Shown here: one piece after another, positions 27,131 to 36,254 of the stretch
Layout: the number at the start of each line of letters is the position of its first letter
Numbering within the stretch: position 1 is the stretch's first letter
Source: Pseudomonas sp. PB101
GTDB lineage: Bacteria > Pseudomonadota > Gammaproteobacteria > Pseudomonadales > Pseudomonadaceae
NCBI RefSeq assembly: GCF_009764265.1
Contig: NZ_RWIR01000092.1
Location: 1-64,000 of the forward strand
Direction of reading: 5' to 3'
Length of the DNA: 64,000 nt
The notes under the pieces: generated by a model
The model's input: only the letters and a program-made list of their open reading frames with translations
What the model was told of the DNA's origin: nothing
The model's database searches: none
Position numbers and translations under genes: made by a program

Positions 27131-28414
27131 TCAGATCACGATCCGCAGGCACTGGCCTGCGTGATACAGCGAGAATCCCGCCTCGTACAGACAGCTGCGC
27201 AACCCCACCCCGGCCAGTGGCTGCATGGGCGCAAAGGGAATCGGTAGCGCTTGAGGATTTCCGTTACACAGGTAATCGGCGAAGGCCTTGCCGACCACCG
27301 TTCCCGTGGTCACGCCCCGGCCGTTATAGCCGGTGACTGCCACCAAACCGGGCGCCGGCTCGAACAGACGCATCAAATGATCGGGGGTGAAGGCGATGCA
27401 ACCGGTCCAGGTGCACTCCCACTCCACCTGTTTGAGGTAGGGGAAATAGTGCTGCTGCACCCGGTCGGCCCAGGCCTTGAGAAACCAGGCCGGCTTCTGA
27501 TTGCCATTGCCGAGGCTGCCCAGCAGCAGGCGCCCGTCTTTATCCCGACGAATACTGCTCAGGACCTGACGGGTATCCCAGGAACCCTGGCCGCCCGGAA
27601 GAATTTGCTGCGCAGCCTCTTCGGTCAGCGGCACCGAGGCCACCTGATAGTAATAACCGGGGAAGAAATTGCGCCGCAGCTCTGTCCAGTCGCCTTCGGT
27701 GTAGGCATTGGAGGCAATCACCACTTTCTCGGCCATGACCGAACCCTGGGCGGTTTGCACCGACCAGCGCTGGCCCTGGCGTTCGAGCCGGGTAACCGGG
27801 GAATGATCGAACAACTGACCACCCAGACCGATGGCTGCCTTGGCCAGCCCCGTGGTGTAGGCCATCGGGTTGAGCGTGCCGGCACGGCGATCGAGCAGCG
27901 CGGCGGCGATCTTTTTCGTGCCGGTTGCTTGCTCGCAGGCCTGACCGGTGAGCAATTCCACCGGTGCGCCGCGACGCTTCCATTGCTCTTCCCGACTGCG
28001 CAGATCGGCTTCGCCACGGGCGTTGTGCGCCATGTGCAGCGTGCCTTCGCGGCGCAACTGGCAATCGATGTTGTATTTATCCACAAGGCTGAACACCAGG
28101 GACGGCGCCGCACCCAGCATGCGGTTGAGCTGGCTGCCGACTTCGCTGCCAAACCCGGCCTCGATCTCGTCCGGGGGAATCCACATCCCGGCATTGACCA
28201 GCCCGACGTTGCGCCCCGAGCCACCGTGGCCGGCGCGATGGGCTTCGAGCACACAAACACTCTTGCCTTGTTCCAGCAGATGCACCGCCGCCGACAGACC
28301 GGTAAACCCGGCGCCGATGACGCAGACATCCACCGTGACCTCACCCTTGAGGGCCGAATTGTCCGGCCTTTGCGGCGTCAGTTTTTCCCACAGACACTCT
28401 TCGCGTAACGGCAT
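27131..28414 (-). CDS. amaA: FAD-dependent L-pipecolate oxidase AmaA
   Basis: A 427-residue DAO-fold flavoprotein. The FAD dinucleotide motif IGAGFTGLSAAVHLLE is near residues 33-48, with the GSGRNVGLVNAG loop and a C-terminal GYNGRGVTTGTVVGKAFAD typical of PuuB/AmaA-like amine oxidases. It is assigned as L-pipecolate oxidase, which makes delta1-piperideine-6-carboxylate, because it stands with an AmaB-type aldehyde dehydrogenase and a divergent LysR gene, the arrangement of the P. putida lysine-catabolic ama locus. Gamma-glutamylputrescine oxidase is the main alternative on sequence alone. A REPIN separates it from amaB. Confidence 0.83.
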   Translation of the reverse strand: MPLREECLWEKLTPQRPDNSALKGEVTVDVCVIGAGFTGLSAAVHLLEQGKSVCVLEAHRAGHGGSGRNVGLVNAGMWIPPDEIEAGFGSEVGSQLNRMLGAAPSLVFSLVDKYNIDCQLRREGTLHMAHNARGEADLRSREEQWKRRGAPVELLTGQACEQATGTKKIAAALLDRRAGTLNPMAYTTGLAKAAIGLGGQLFDHSPVTRLERQGQRWSVQTAQGSVMAEKVVIASNAYTEGDWTELRRNFFPGYYYQVASVPLTEEAAQQILPGGQGSWDTRQVLSSIRRDKDGRLLLGSLGNGNQKPAWFLKAWADRVQQHYFPYLKQVEWECTWTGCIAFTPDHLMRLFEPAPGLVAVTGYNGRGVTTGTVVGKAFADYLCNGNPQALPIPFAPMQPLAGVGLRSCLYEAGFSLYHAGQCLRIVI

Positions 28415-28454
28415 TGCCAGACTCCAGGCAGAAACCTAACAAACAAAAACAACG

Positions 28455-28520
28455 CATCGCTGGCAAGCCAGCTCCCACAGGGTTTGTGTACACCTTGTAG
28501 GAGCTGGCTTGCCAGCGATG
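28455..28520. repeat. REPIN between amaB and amaA, homotypic
   Basis: Both arms have the core gctggcaagccagc / gctggcttgccagc in a tight 66-bp element. It fills most of the 114-bp gap of the likely amaB-amaA transcript. Confidence 0.85.
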
Positions 28521-28528
28521 AGGGCCTA

Positions 28529-30019
28529 TCAGTCAAACGTGATCCCTTGAGCCAACGGCAACTCCAGCGAATAGTTCACGGTGTTGGTCTGGCGGCGCAT
28601 GTAGCCGCGCCATGCATCGGAGCCGGACTCGCGACCGCCGCCGGTTTCTTTCTCGCCACCGAACGCACCGCCGATTTCCGCGCCGCTCGGGCCGATGTTG
28701 ACGTTGGCGATGCCGCAGTCGCTGCCCACCGCCGACATGAACTGCTCGGCTTCACGCACGTCGGTGGTGAAGATGCACGAGGACAGGCCTTGTGGCACGG
28801 CATTGTTCAGGCGCAGGGCTTCCTGGAAGTCGCTGTAACCGACCACGTACAGGATCGGGGCGAAGGTTTCGTGGCACACCACGTCGCTCTGCTCCGGCAT
28901 TTCGACGATCGCCGGCGACACGTAGTAGGCGTTCGGGAATTGATCCTCGAGCTGACGCTTGCCGCCGAAGACCCTGCCGCCTTCGCTCAGGGCCTGCTCC
29001 AGCGAATCCTGCATGTTGTCGAAGCTTTGCTTGTCGATCAGCGGGCCGACCAGGTTGCCTTCCAGCGGATGGCCGATACGTACTTTCGAGTACGCGGCCT
29101 TCAGGCGGGTGACGATTTCTTCCTTCACCGATTCATGGGCGATCAGGCGACGCAGGGTGGTGCAGCGCTGACCGGCGGTGCCGACGGCGCTGAACAGGAT
29201 CGCGCGAACGGCCATGTCCAGGTCGGCGCTCGGGCCGAGGATCATGGCGTTGTTACCGCCCAGTTCGAGAATGCTGCGGGCAAAGCGCGCGGCCACTTTC
29301 GGCGCCACTTCGCGGCCCATGCGGGTGCTGCCGGTGGCGCTGATCAGCGCAACGCGCGGGTCATCCACCAGGGCTTCGCCGGCATCGCGGCCACCGATGA
29401 CCACCTGGCACAGGTGCGCAGGGGCATCGCTGAAATTCTTCACCACGCGGTCGAACAGTGCCTGGCAGGCAAGTGCCGTGAGCGGAGTCTTTTCCGACGG
29501 TTTCCACACCACAGGGTTGCCGCACACCAGCGCCAGCGTGGTGTTCCACGCCCAGACCGCGACCGGGAAGTTGAAGGCACTGATCACGCCGACGACGCCC
29601 AGCGGGTGCCAGGTTTCACGCATGTGGTGGCCAGGACGCTCGGAGGCGATGGTCAAACCGTACAGTTGACGGGACAGGCCGACGGCGAAGTCGCAGATGT
29701 CGATCATTTCCTGAACTTCACCCAGGCCTTCCTGGGTGATCTTGCCGGCTTCCCAGGACACCAGCTCGCCGAGGTCTGCCTTGTATTCGCGCAGCACTTC
29801 ACCGAATTGACGCACCAACTCACCACGGCGCGGTGCCGGGACCTTGCGCCACAGTTCGAACGCATGATCTGCGCGACTGATGTGCTGCTCGACTTCAGCC
29901 GCGCCTTCCCAGTTCACAGCGGCAATCGTGCTGCCATCGATCGGCGAATGCACCGGCACTTTGCCGTTCTGGTACAGGGCCGGATTCACACCTAGACGAT
30001 CAAGCAATGCGGCAACCAT
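28529..30019 (-). CDS. amaB: L-aminoadipate-semialdehyde (piperideine-6-carboxylate) dehydrogenase AmaB
   Basis: A 496-residue NAD(P)-dependent aldehyde dehydrogenase, ALDH7 (antiquitin)-like. The cofactor segment FNFPVAVWAWN, the general-base region ILELGGNNA and the catalytic cysteine in GQRCTTLRR (Cys286) are all intact. ALDH7 enzymes oxidise alpha-aminoadipic semialdehyde in lysine breakdown. With amaA downstream and a divergent LysR regulator, the product is 2-aminoadipate in the D-lysine/pipecolate route of pseudomonads. The start MVAALLDRLG has a GGAG site. Confidence 0.87.
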   Translation of the reverse strand: MVAALLDRLGVNPALYQNGKVPVHSPIDGSTIAAVNWEGAAEVEQHISRADHAFELWRKVPAPRRGELVRQFGEVLREYKADLGELVSWEAGKITQEGLGEVQEMIDICDFAVGLSRQLYGLTIASERPGHHMRETWHPLGVVGVISAFNFPVAVWAWNTTLALVCGNPVVWKPSEKTPLTALACQALFDRVVKNFSDAPAHLCQVVIGGRDAGEALVDDPRVALISATGSTRMGREVAPKVAARFARSILELGGNNAMILGPSADLDMAVRAILFSAVGTAGQRCTTLRRLIAHESVKEEIVTRLKAAYSKVRIGHPLEGNLVGPLIDKQSFDNMQDSLEQALSEGGRVFGGKRQLEDQFPNAYYVSPAIVEMPEQSDVVCHETFAPILYVVGYSDFQEALRLNNAVPQGLSSCIFTTDVREAEQFMSAVGSDCGIANVNIGPSGAEIGGAFGGEKETGGGRESGSDAWRGYMRRQTNTVNYSLELPLAQGITFD

Positions 30020-30194
30020 GGGTCACTCCTCAAGCAAAAGACAGAACACGTGCAGCCGGAAATTCACGGCTGATCAGACCTGTAGTTTTAGCTGCCCGGA
30101 GGTTACTCAACAAACGACCATTAAGAGAGATATCATTCCGTTTATTCATGCTGTGCATTGCTGGCAATAAAGAGACAAGAACCAAGGACCGCCC

Positions 30195-31106
30195 ATGCTG
30201 AATAAACGCTACTTGCCATCGATCGCTGCGTTGCAGTGCTTCGAGGCCGTCACCCGGCATTTGAGCTTCACCCGGGCCGCCGAAGAGCTGAACCTGACCC
30301 AAAGCGCCGTGAGCAAACAGGTCGCGCAACTCGAAGAGCTGCTGCAGCACCTGCTGTTCCGTCGGGTGCGCCGCCGCCTGCAGATGACGCCAGCCGGCGA
30401 TCTGTACCTGGTTGAGGTGCGAAAAATCCTTACCCAGGTGGAGATGTCGACCCATTACCTGCGTTCCTACGGTGGCGAAACCGAAGTCCTGCGGGTTTCG
30501 ACGCCTCCTACTTTCGGTGCACGCTGGCTGGTACCGCGCCTGAAAGGCTGGCGCCTGCGGCATCCATCGATTCACCTGGACCTGTGCAGCGAGCAGGAAG
30601 CCGACGATCTGCTGCAAGGGCGCAGCGACCTGGCGTTCTACTTCGGCCAGGGTTCGCGGCCCGGCACCGAGTGCCTGAAGCTATTCGGCGAAGAGCTGGT
30701 GCCCGTATGCGCCCCCGGCAGCCTGCCGGACACGCCGTTCACCGACCCGACGCAACTGACCGACCTGGTCCTGCTGCAAAACGCCTCGCGCCCCCAGGCG
30801 TGGCATGACTGGTTCGATCACCAGGGTTATCACACCGAGCACAGCTACCACGGCCCGCGTTTCGAAACCTTCTATATGTGCATCCGCGCCGCCCAGGTTG
30901 GCTGCGGCGTGGCGTTGTTGCCACGCTTTCTGGTGGAAGAGGAACTGGCTGACGGCAAGCTGGTCATTCCCTGGCAGCATGCAATGCCCAGTACCGACGC
31001 CTATTACCTGGCGTACCCGGAGCATTCGGCGGAAGTGCCCAAGGTGCGGGACTTCGTGAAGTGGATGCTGGAGCAGATCGATAGCCCTGAGATGTCGCAA
31101 ATTTAG
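30195..31106 (+). CDS. LysR-family regulator of the ama locus
   Basis: A 303-residue LysR protein of the GcvA-like group. The winged helix-turn-helix is at residues 8-65 (FTRAAEELNLTQSAVSKQVAQLEELL) and an effector domain follows. It is divergent from amaB across 175 bp, the same arrangement as in P. putida, so it probably controls amaAB in response to a lysine-pathway intermediate (inference). Translation starts at an ATG with an AAGGA site. It is followed by a REPIN. Confidence 0.87.
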   Translation: MLNKRYLPSIAALQCFEAVTRHLSFTRAAEELNLTQSAVSKQVAQLEELLQHLLFRRVRRRLQMTPAGDLYLVEVRKILTQVEMSTHYLRSYGGETEVLRVSTPPTFGARWLVPRLKGWRLRHPSIHLDLCSEQEADDLLQGRSDLAFYFGQGSRPGTECLKLFGEELVPVCAPGSLPDTPFTDPTQLTDLVLLQNASRPQAWHDWFDHQGYHTEHSYHGPRFETFYMCIRAAQVGCGVALLPRFLVEEELADGKLVIPWQHAMPSTDAYYLAYPEHSAEVPKVRDFVKWMLEQIDSPEMSQI

Positions 31107-31120
31107 GGGTGCACGCCGTA

Positions 31121-31214
31121 CCTGTGGGAGCTGGCTTGCCAGCGAAGGCGTAATACCGGACAAAATTGATTTTGAATGTGCCGACCTCTTCGCGGGCAAG
31201 CCCGCTCCCACAGG
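31121..31214. repeat. REPIN, heterotypic
   Basis: Left arm core gctggcttgccagc, right arm core gcgggcaagcccgc, both with the gtgggagc / gctcccac flanks. It lies between the lysR-type gene and pncB. Confidence 0.82.
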
Positions 31215-31309
31215 GATCTAGAGTGATCCAAGAAATCGCTGGCAATCCAGCCCTCTGATATGCGCCACTAGCGCCACTGATCAATACCGCTGCGCTGGAG
31301 ATTCCCGTT

Positions 31310-32536
31310 ATGAGCGAGAGTGTATTTGCCGATCGCATCGTGCAGAACCTGCTCGACACCGACTTCTACAAGCTGACCATGATGCAGGCGGTGCTGCACA
31401 ACTACCCCAACGTCGAAGTCGAATGGGAGTTTCGTTGCCGTAACAGCGAGGACTTGCGCCCCTATCTGGCGGAAATCCGTTTCCAGATCGAGCGCCTGGC
31501 CGAACTGAGCCTGAGCGCCGATCAATTGAGCTTTCTGGAGCGCATCAGCTTCCTGAAGCCGGATTTCCTGCGTTTTCTAGGGTTGTTTCGCTTCAACCTG
31601 CGCTACATCCACACCGGCATCGAAAACGGTGAGCTGTTTATCCGCCTGCGTGGCCCCTGGCTGCATGTAATCCTGTTCGAAGTGCCCCTGCTGGCGCTGG
31701 TCAGCGAGGTGCGCAACCGCTATCGCTACCGTGAAATCGTACTGGAGCAGGCCCGCGAGCAGCTCTACCGCAAGTTCGACTGGCTGAGCGCCAACGCCAG
31801 CAGTGATGAATTGTCCGAGTTGCAGGTGGCCGATTTCGGCACCCGTCGCCGTTTTTCCTACCGAGTGCAGGAAGAAGTGGTGAATGTGCTCAAGCACGAT
31901 TTCCCCGGACGCTTCGTCGGCACCAGCAACGTGCACCTGTCCAGGGAACTGGACATGAAACCCCTGGGGACCATGGCCCACGAGTGGATCATGGCGCACC
32001 AGCAACTCGGCCCGCGGCTGATCGACAGCCAGATCGCCGCACTCGATTGCTGGGTCCGCGAATACCGGGGCCTGCTGGGGATTGCCCTGACCGACTGCAT
32101 CACCATGGATGCCTTCCTCGGCGATTTCGACCTGTTTTTCGCCAAGCTTTTCGACGGTTTGCGCCACGACTCGGGCGACCCGGTGGTTTGGGCGGAAAAA
32201 GCCATCGCCCACTATCACAGGCTCGGCATCGACCCGATGAGCAAGACGCTGACCTTCTCCGACAGCCTGACCCTGCCCAAGGCCCTGGAGATATTCCGGG
32301 TGCTGCGCGGTCGGATCAATGTCAGCTTCGGCATCGGCACCAACCTGACCTGTGACATTGCGGGTGTCGAACCGATGAGCATCGTGCTTAAAATGACCGC
32401 CTGCAACGGCCAGCCGGTGGCGAAGATCTCCGACGAGCCAGGCAAGACGCACTGTAAAGACCCGAATTTCGTCGCCTACCTGCGACACGTTTTCCAGGTT
32501 CCTGCCGCCCTTTCAAGTACATCAAGCAAGGAGTGA
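31310..32536 (+). CDS. pncB: Nicotinate phosphoribosyltransferase
   Basis: A 408-residue enzyme that joins nicotinate and PRPP to nicotinate mononucleotide in NAD salvage (Preiss-Handler route), with ATP hydrolysis. Recognisable segments are the N-terminal [15 protein letters not shown], the GTMAHEW motif carrying the phosphorylated histidine, and the C-terminal PRPP-site region [10 protein letters not shown]. The length is normal. It is followed after 4 bp by nadE, so the two form a salvage/synthesis operon, as in P. aeruginosa. Confidence 0.95.
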   Translation: MSESVFADRIVQNLLDTDFYKLTMMQAVLHNYPNVEVEWEFRCRNSEDLRPYLAEIRFQIERLAELSLSADQLSFLERISFLKPDFLRFLGLFRFNLRYIHTGIENGELFIRLRGPWLHVILFEVPLLALVSEVRNRYRYREIVLEQAREQLYRKFDWLSANASSDELSELQVADFGTRRRFSYRVQEEVVNVLKHDFPGRFVGTSNVHLSRELDMKPLGTMAHEWIMAHQQLGPRLIDSQIAALDCWVREYRGLLGIALTDCITMDAFLGDFDLFFAKLFDGLRHDSGDPVVWAEKAIAHYHRLGIDPMSKTLTFSDSLTLPKALEIFRVLRGRINVSFGIGTNLTCDIAGVEPMSIVLKMTACNGQPVAKISDEPGKTHCKDPNFVAYLRHVFQVPAALSSTSSKE

Positions 32537-32540
32537 ATTC

Positions 32541-33368
32541 ATGCAAGCCGTACAGCGTGAGATTGCTGAACAGCTCAAGGTCCAGCCGCCATTCGCCGAC
32601 GAAGCCGCCCTCGAGGCTGAAGTCGCCCGGCGGGTGACCTTCATTCAGGACTGTCTGGTCAACTCCGGGCTCAAGACCCTGGTGTTGGGCATCAGTGGCG
32701 GTGTCGACTCCCTGACCGCCGGCCTGCTGGCCCAGCGCGCCGTGCGTGAACTGCGCCAGCGCAGCGGCGACGCCGCCTACAAATTCATCGCCGTGCGCCT
32801 GCCCTACGAAACCCAGTTCGATGAGCACGACGCCCAGGCATCGGTGGACTTCATCAAGCCGGACGAGCGCCACACCGTGAACATCGGCCCGGCGGTCAAG
32901 GCCCTGGCCAATGAAGTGGCGGCCTTCGAAGGCAAACATGCGGTGTCGGTGGATTTCGTGCTCGGCAACACCAAGGCGCGCATGCGCATGGTCGCCCAGT
33001 ACACCATCGCCGGCGCGGCCCATGGCCTGGTGATCGGCACTGATCACGCGGCGGAAGCGGTGATGGGGTTCTTCACCAAGTTCGGTGACGGCGCCTGCGA
33101 CCTGGCGCCACTGAGTGGCCTGGTGAAAAACCAGGTCCGCGCCATCGCCCGCAGCTTCGGCGCGCCGGAGTCGTTGGTGGAAAAAGTCCCGACCGCCGAC
33201 CTCGAAGACCTGTCGCCCGGCAAACCGGACGAAGCGTCCCATGGCGTGACCTATGCCGAGATCGATGCGTTCCTGCACGGCAACCCGGTACGCGAGGAAG
33301 CGTTCAAGATCATTTGCGATACGTACAACAAGACCCATCACAAGCGGGTTATGCCGTTTGCGCCTTGA
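32541..33368 (+). CDS. nadE: Ammonia-dependent NAD+ synthetase
   Basis: A 275-residue N-type ATP pyrophosphatase that amidates nicotinate adenine dinucleotide to NAD+. The PP-loop SGGVDS is at residues 52-57, with [19 protein letters not shown] and the [15 protein letters not shown] segment typical of the family. No nitrilase-like glutaminase domain is fused, so it uses free ammonia. It is the second gene of pncB-nadE, closed by a strong terminator. Confidence 0.96.
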   Translation: MQAVQREIAEQLKVQPPFADEAALEAEVARRVTFIQDCLVNSGLKTLVLGISGGVDSLTAGLLAQRAVRELRQRSGDAAYKFIAVRLPYETQFDEHDAQASVDFIKPDERHTVNIGPAVKALANEVAAFEGKHAVSVDFVLGNTKARMRMVAQYTIAGAAHGLVIGTDHAAEAVMGFFTKFGDGACDLAPLSGLVKNQVRAIARSFGAPESLVEKVPTADLEDLSPGKPDEASHGVTYAEIDAFLHGNPVREEAFKIICDTYNKTHHKRVMPFAP

Positions 33369-33382
33369 TTGGTGATTGAATG

Positions 33383-33421
33383 AAAAAGCCCGCTGAAGTG
33401 TTGAGCTTCAGCGGGCTTTTT
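33383..33421 (+). terminator. Intrinsic terminator of pncB-nadE
   Basis: AAAAAGCCCGCTGAAG / CTTCAGCGGGCTTTTT is a perfect stem with a 6-base loop and flanking A and T runs. It starts 14 bp after the nadE stop codon and could act in both directions. Confidence 0.92.
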
Positions 33422-33455
33422 CTTTGGCCAGAACATGCGTCGATGCTTCTGGCCT

Positions 33456-33548
33456 CATCGCGGGCAAGCCCGCTCCCACAGGATTTCAGGTGTTCACAAA
33501 AATTGTGTCCGACACAGAACCTTGTGGGAGCGTGGCTTGCCCGCGATG
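33456..33548. repeat. REPIN
   Basis: Left arm catcgcgggcaagcccgctcccacag; right arm cttgtgggagcgtggcttgcccgcgatg, in which the stem has one change (gcgtggcttgcccgc). The spacer again holds a tgttcacaaaaattgtgt palindrome-like segment. It lies between nadE and azu. Confidence 0.83.
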
Positions 33549-33570
33549 AACGATGACGCGGTGTGCCTGT

Positions 33571-34017
33571 TTACTTCAGGGTCACGGTGCCTTTCATCAT
33601 CGAGATGTGGCCCGGGAACGAGCAGAAGAACCCGTACTTTTCACCGGCCGCGAGCTTGGACACATCGAAGGTCACCGAATCGGTTTCGTTGGCGCCGATG
33701 ATCTTGGTGTGGGCGATCACGCGGGCGTCGCCTTCCTTCAGGTAGTTCTTGTCGATGCCGGCGCTCAGGCCATCGGTGGCGATCGGCTGCATGTCGGCTT
33801 CTTTACTCAGCACCCAGTTATGGCCCATGACGTTCTTCGGCAAGCTGCCGGAGTGCTTGAGTTCCACGGTAAACGTCTTGCAGCTCTTGTCGATTTCAAT
33901 GGCCTTCGTGTCGAAAGACATCTGGTCGGTGGAGTCGACAGTGACTTTGCACTCTGCAGCCATCAGTTGGCTGCTGGCCAGTGTCAACAGGGATACCGCA
34001 ACAAGTTTGGCAAACAT
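33571..34017 (-). CDS. azu: Azurin (blue copper protein)
   Basis: A 148-residue precursor: a 20-residue signal peptide (ending LMA) and a 128-residue mature cupredoxin. In mature numbering all type-1 copper ligands are present: Gly45, His46, Cys112, His117 and Met121, with the Cys3-Cys26 disulfide. It is a periplasmic electron carrier linked to denitrification and oxidative-stress responses in pseudomonads. The ATG chosen has a GGAGAT site. P. aeruginosa has azu next to nadE, as here. A degenerate Anr/FNR-type site lies upstream. Confidence 0.97.
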   Translation of the reverse strand: MFAKLVAVSLLTLASSQLMAAECKVTVDSTDQMSFDTKAIEIDKSCKTFTVELKHSGSLPKNVMGHNWVLSKEADMQPIATDGLSAGIDKNYLKEGDARVIAHTKIIGANETDSVTFDVSKLAAGEKYGFFCSFPGHISMMKGTVTLK

Positions 34018-34089
34018 GGTGAATCTCCAAGGCAGGGTTAACGAAATCGCGAATGGACAGAAGACTGCCTGAAAACTTCGCAAGTTCAT

Positions 34090-34103
34090 ATGACTTGAAT
34101 CAA
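34090..34103. promoter_or_regulatory. Possible Anr/FNR box upstream of azu
   Basis: ATGAC-TTGA-ATCAA agrees with TTGAT-N4-ATCAA at 8 of 10 positions. It is 73-86 bp before the azurin start codon, a suitable distance for activation. Azurin is Anr-controlled in P. aeruginosa, which supports but does not prove this site. Confidence 0.35.
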
Positions 34104-34211
34104 AAATTGTATACAACTTTCGGGCTATGAGCCCGATGCAAACTATCTAACGGCCAAGTGTCTGGTCCGGGCCTATCATCAGGCCGTCCCCCTTCAAATG
34201 GAACATCTGTC

Positions 34212-34301
34212 ATGTCGATCAACAGTCTGTTGTGCAGTTTGCTGGCCGCCTACGCTTGCGGCGCCAGCGGTACGTACGAAACCCGGGAACACCAAGTCTA
34301 G
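34212..34301 (+). CDS. Possible 29-residue small protein
   Basis: A short frame beginning MSINSLLCSLLAAYACG and ending in REHQV, with a GGA-type site ten bases before the ATG. It has a hydrophobic first half, two cysteines and a polar tail, and its codon use is not unlike neighbouring genes. It lies in the gap between azu and the LOG gene. It may be a genuine small membrane-associated peptide or chance. Confidence 0.3.
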   Translation: MSINSLLCSLLAAYACGASGTYETREHQV

Positions 34302-34361
34302 CCCTTGGAGTACGGTGCGCCTGGCTTTACTCTGTGGCCTTGATCGACCATGGAGCAAGGC

Positions 34362-34949
34362 ATGTCTTTAACATCCGTCTGTGTATTTTGTGGCGCCAGC
34401 ACCGGCACCAACCCGGCTTACCGCGAAGCCGCCGTGGCCCTTGGCCGGGCTCTGGCCGAACGCAAGCTGACTCTGGTTTATGGCGGCGGCGCCGTGGGCT
34501 TGATGGGCATCGTCGCCGACGCGGCCCTGGCGGCCGGCGGTGAAGTGATCGGCATCATCCCGCAAAGCCTCAAGGACAAGGAAATCGGCCACAGCGGCCT
34601 GACCCGCCTGGAAGTGGTCGATGGCATGCATGCGCGCAAGGCACGGATGGCCGAGCTCAGCGATGCCTTTATCGCCCTGCCCGGTGGCCTTGGCACCCTC
34701 GAAGAATTGTTCGAAGTCTGGACCTGGGGCCAGCTCGGCTACCACGGCAAACCGCTGGGTTTGCTGGAAGTGAACGGTTTCTACAGCAAACTCACCGGTT
34801 TTCTTGATCACATCGTCGGCGAAGGCTTCGTTCGCGCGCCGCACCGTGACATGCTGCAGGTGAGCGAATCGCCGCAAACACTGCTCGACGCTCTCGATAG
34901 CTGGCAGCCGAGCGTACCGCCGAAGTGGGTCGAGCAAAAACCCGACTAA
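34362..34949 (+). CDS. LOG-family (TIGR00730) Rossmann-fold protein, probable nucleotide phosphoribohydrolase
   Basis: A 195-residue protein of the lysine-decarboxylase-like/LOG family. The defining motif [22 protein letters not shown] is at about residues 108-130, and the opening [11 protein letters not shown] is typical. Characterised members hydrolyse nucleoside 5'-monophosphates, including cytokinin ribotides, to the base and ribose 5-phosphate; none decarboxylates lysine. In bacteria its natural substrate is uncertain (AMP or damaged nucleotides). I start at MSLTSVCVF rather than the ATG four codons earlier. The same gene follows azu in P. aeruginosa. Confidence 0.88.
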   Translation: MSLTSVCVFCGASTGTNPAYREAAVALGRALAERKLTLVYGGGAVGLMGIVADAALAAGGEVIGIIPQSLKDKEIGHSGLTRLEVVDGMHARKARMAELSDAFIALPGGLGTLEELFEVWTWGQLGYHGKPLGLLEVNGFYSKLTGFLDHIVGEGFVRAPHRDMLQVSESPQTLLDALDSWQPSVPPKWVEQKPD

Positions 34950-35017
34950 CGACTCGGCACCGATACAGGGCAGAATACGCGCCGCTCAACCTCACCTTCG
35001 ACCCCAGAGGATCGCCC

Positions 35018-35209
35018 ATGGCTAAACCCAATTATTCCTTCGCCAAACGTCAGAGAGACTTGGCCAAGGAGCAGAAGAAAGAGGAAAAGCTTCAGCGCAA
35101 GAAAGCTACAGCTGAAGAAGAAGCCGCCGCACTGAACCCGGAAGCAGAAGGTGAAGTGGCCGCAGAAAGTGATGTTGAAGCACCGAAAGATCAGGCGCCC
35201 GACGCCTGA
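35018..35209 (+). CDS. Small charged protein, conserved hypothetical
   Basis: A 63-residue protein: a lysine/arginine-rich N-terminal half (AKPNYSFAKRQRDLAKEQKK) and an acidic Ala/Glu-rich tail ending PKDQAPDA. It is probably a helix followed by a disordered tail and has no cysteine or membrane segment. It has a GAGG ribosome-binding site and follows the LOG gene by 68 bp, the same neighbourhood as in P. aeruginosa. No function is known to me; the basic half suggests nucleic-acid contact, which is only a guess. Confidence 0.75.
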   Translation: MAKPNYSFAKRQRDLAKEQKKEEKLQRKKATAEEEAAALNPEAEGEVAAESDVEAPKDQAPDA

Positions 35210-35251
35210 GACCCTCAGGGCCCGATGATCTGATCAGGCCCACCGGATCCT

Positions 35252-35353
35252 CTGTAGGAGCGAGCCTGCTCGCGATGGTCGTTAACGATGACGCGGGAAA
35301 CCGGGAGAATCGCGGTGCCCTAGCGTTTTTCCCGAGCAAGCTCGCTCCTACAG
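35252..35353. repeat. REPIN
   Basis: Arms ctgtaggagcgagcctgctcgcgatgg and ccgagcaagctcgctcctacag, the right one with a changed outer base. It lies between the convergent small-protein and transglutaminase genes. Confidence 0.8.
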
Positions 35354-35363
35354 TGGATCGTTG

Positions 35364-36254
35364 TCAGTCCAGTGGCATCACGGTGACCCGCACTTCCGGG
35401 TCGTGATTACCGCCCCCCAGAATCACCCCCCGCAACGGCGAAACATCGGAGAAATCGCGGCCCCAGGCCAGGGTGATGTGCTCCAGTGCCGGCTGCACAT
35501 TGTTGGTCGGATCGAAGTCCACCCACCCCAGCACCGGACAAAACACCGAGACCCAGGCGTGCGATGCATCAGCACCGATCAATCGCGGCTGGCCCGGTGG
35601 TGGCTGGGTCAGCAGGTAGCCGCTGATGTAGCGCGCCGCCAACCCTCTGGAACGCACGCAGGCGAGCATCAGGTGAGCAAAGTCCTGGCAAACCCCGCGT
35701 CGACGCTCCAGCACTTCTACCAGCGGCGTCGCCACTTGGGTCGCCTCGGCATCGAAGGTGAACTCGCTGAAGATTTTCTCCATCAGCGCCTGCAAGCCGA
35801 GCAACAACGCTCGACCGGGCGGAAAACAGCTTTGCGAGAACTCGACGAAGTTTTTCTTCAAATGCACATACGGCGATTCAAACCGGTATCGGCAGGCTTC
35901 GAGCAACTCGGGTGACAGCGCTTGGCTGCTGTAGGTCAGCGCGCCACGGGTCTGTTCCCACGCCGGTGACAGATTGAAGTCCAGCGCAGGTCGGGGCAGC
36001 ACTTCAATGGTCAGGCTGGCATTGACCAGCAATTCATCGTGAGGACGCTCGAATGCCAGCCGGGTCAGCGGATTGCCGAAGACATCCAGCTCATCGCGGC
36101 GCGAGGTCGGCTGCGGGCTGATCTGCAGTTGCCGGTCGGTGCAGCGCTGCCAGGCACAAGGTCGCGGCCACAAATGCGCCAGTTGCTGAGCCAGGGACAC
36201 CGGGCTGTCGTAGTGATAATGGGTGTCGTGGAAAATCTGGTAGTGAGCGCTCAT
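35364..36254 (-). CDS. Transglutaminase-like cysteine protease/ligase, small
   Basis: A 296-residue protein with a bacterial transglutaminase-like N-terminal domain (about 1-90) and a transglutaminase core. The catalytic triad reads as Cys189 (RRGVCQDFAHL), His232 (ASHAWVSV) and Asp248 (VDFDPTNN). It has no signal peptide or transmembrane segment, so it is cytoplasmic. Its start codon overlaps the stop of the ATP-grasp/alpha-E gene (TGATG), making it the last cistron of a three-gene operon. Such proteins may hydrolyse or form isopeptide bonds. In silico work on amidoligases has proposed that these clusters make or remodel a peptide tag, but no product is known. Confidence 0.88.
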   Translation of the reverse strand: MSAHYQIFHDTHYHYDSPVSLAQQLAHLWPRPCAWQRCTDRQLQISPQPTSRRDELDVFGNPLTRLAFERPHDELLVNASLTIEVLPRPALDFNLSPAWEQTRGALTYSSQALSPELLEACRYRFESPYVHLKKNFVEFSQSCFPPGRALLLGLQALMEKIFSEFTFDAEATQVATPLVEVLERRRGVCQDFAHLMLACVRSRGLAARYISGYLLTQPPPGQPRLIGADASHAWVSVFCPVLGWVDFDPTNNVQPALEHITLAWGRDFSDVSPLRGVILGGGNHDPEVRVTVMPLD

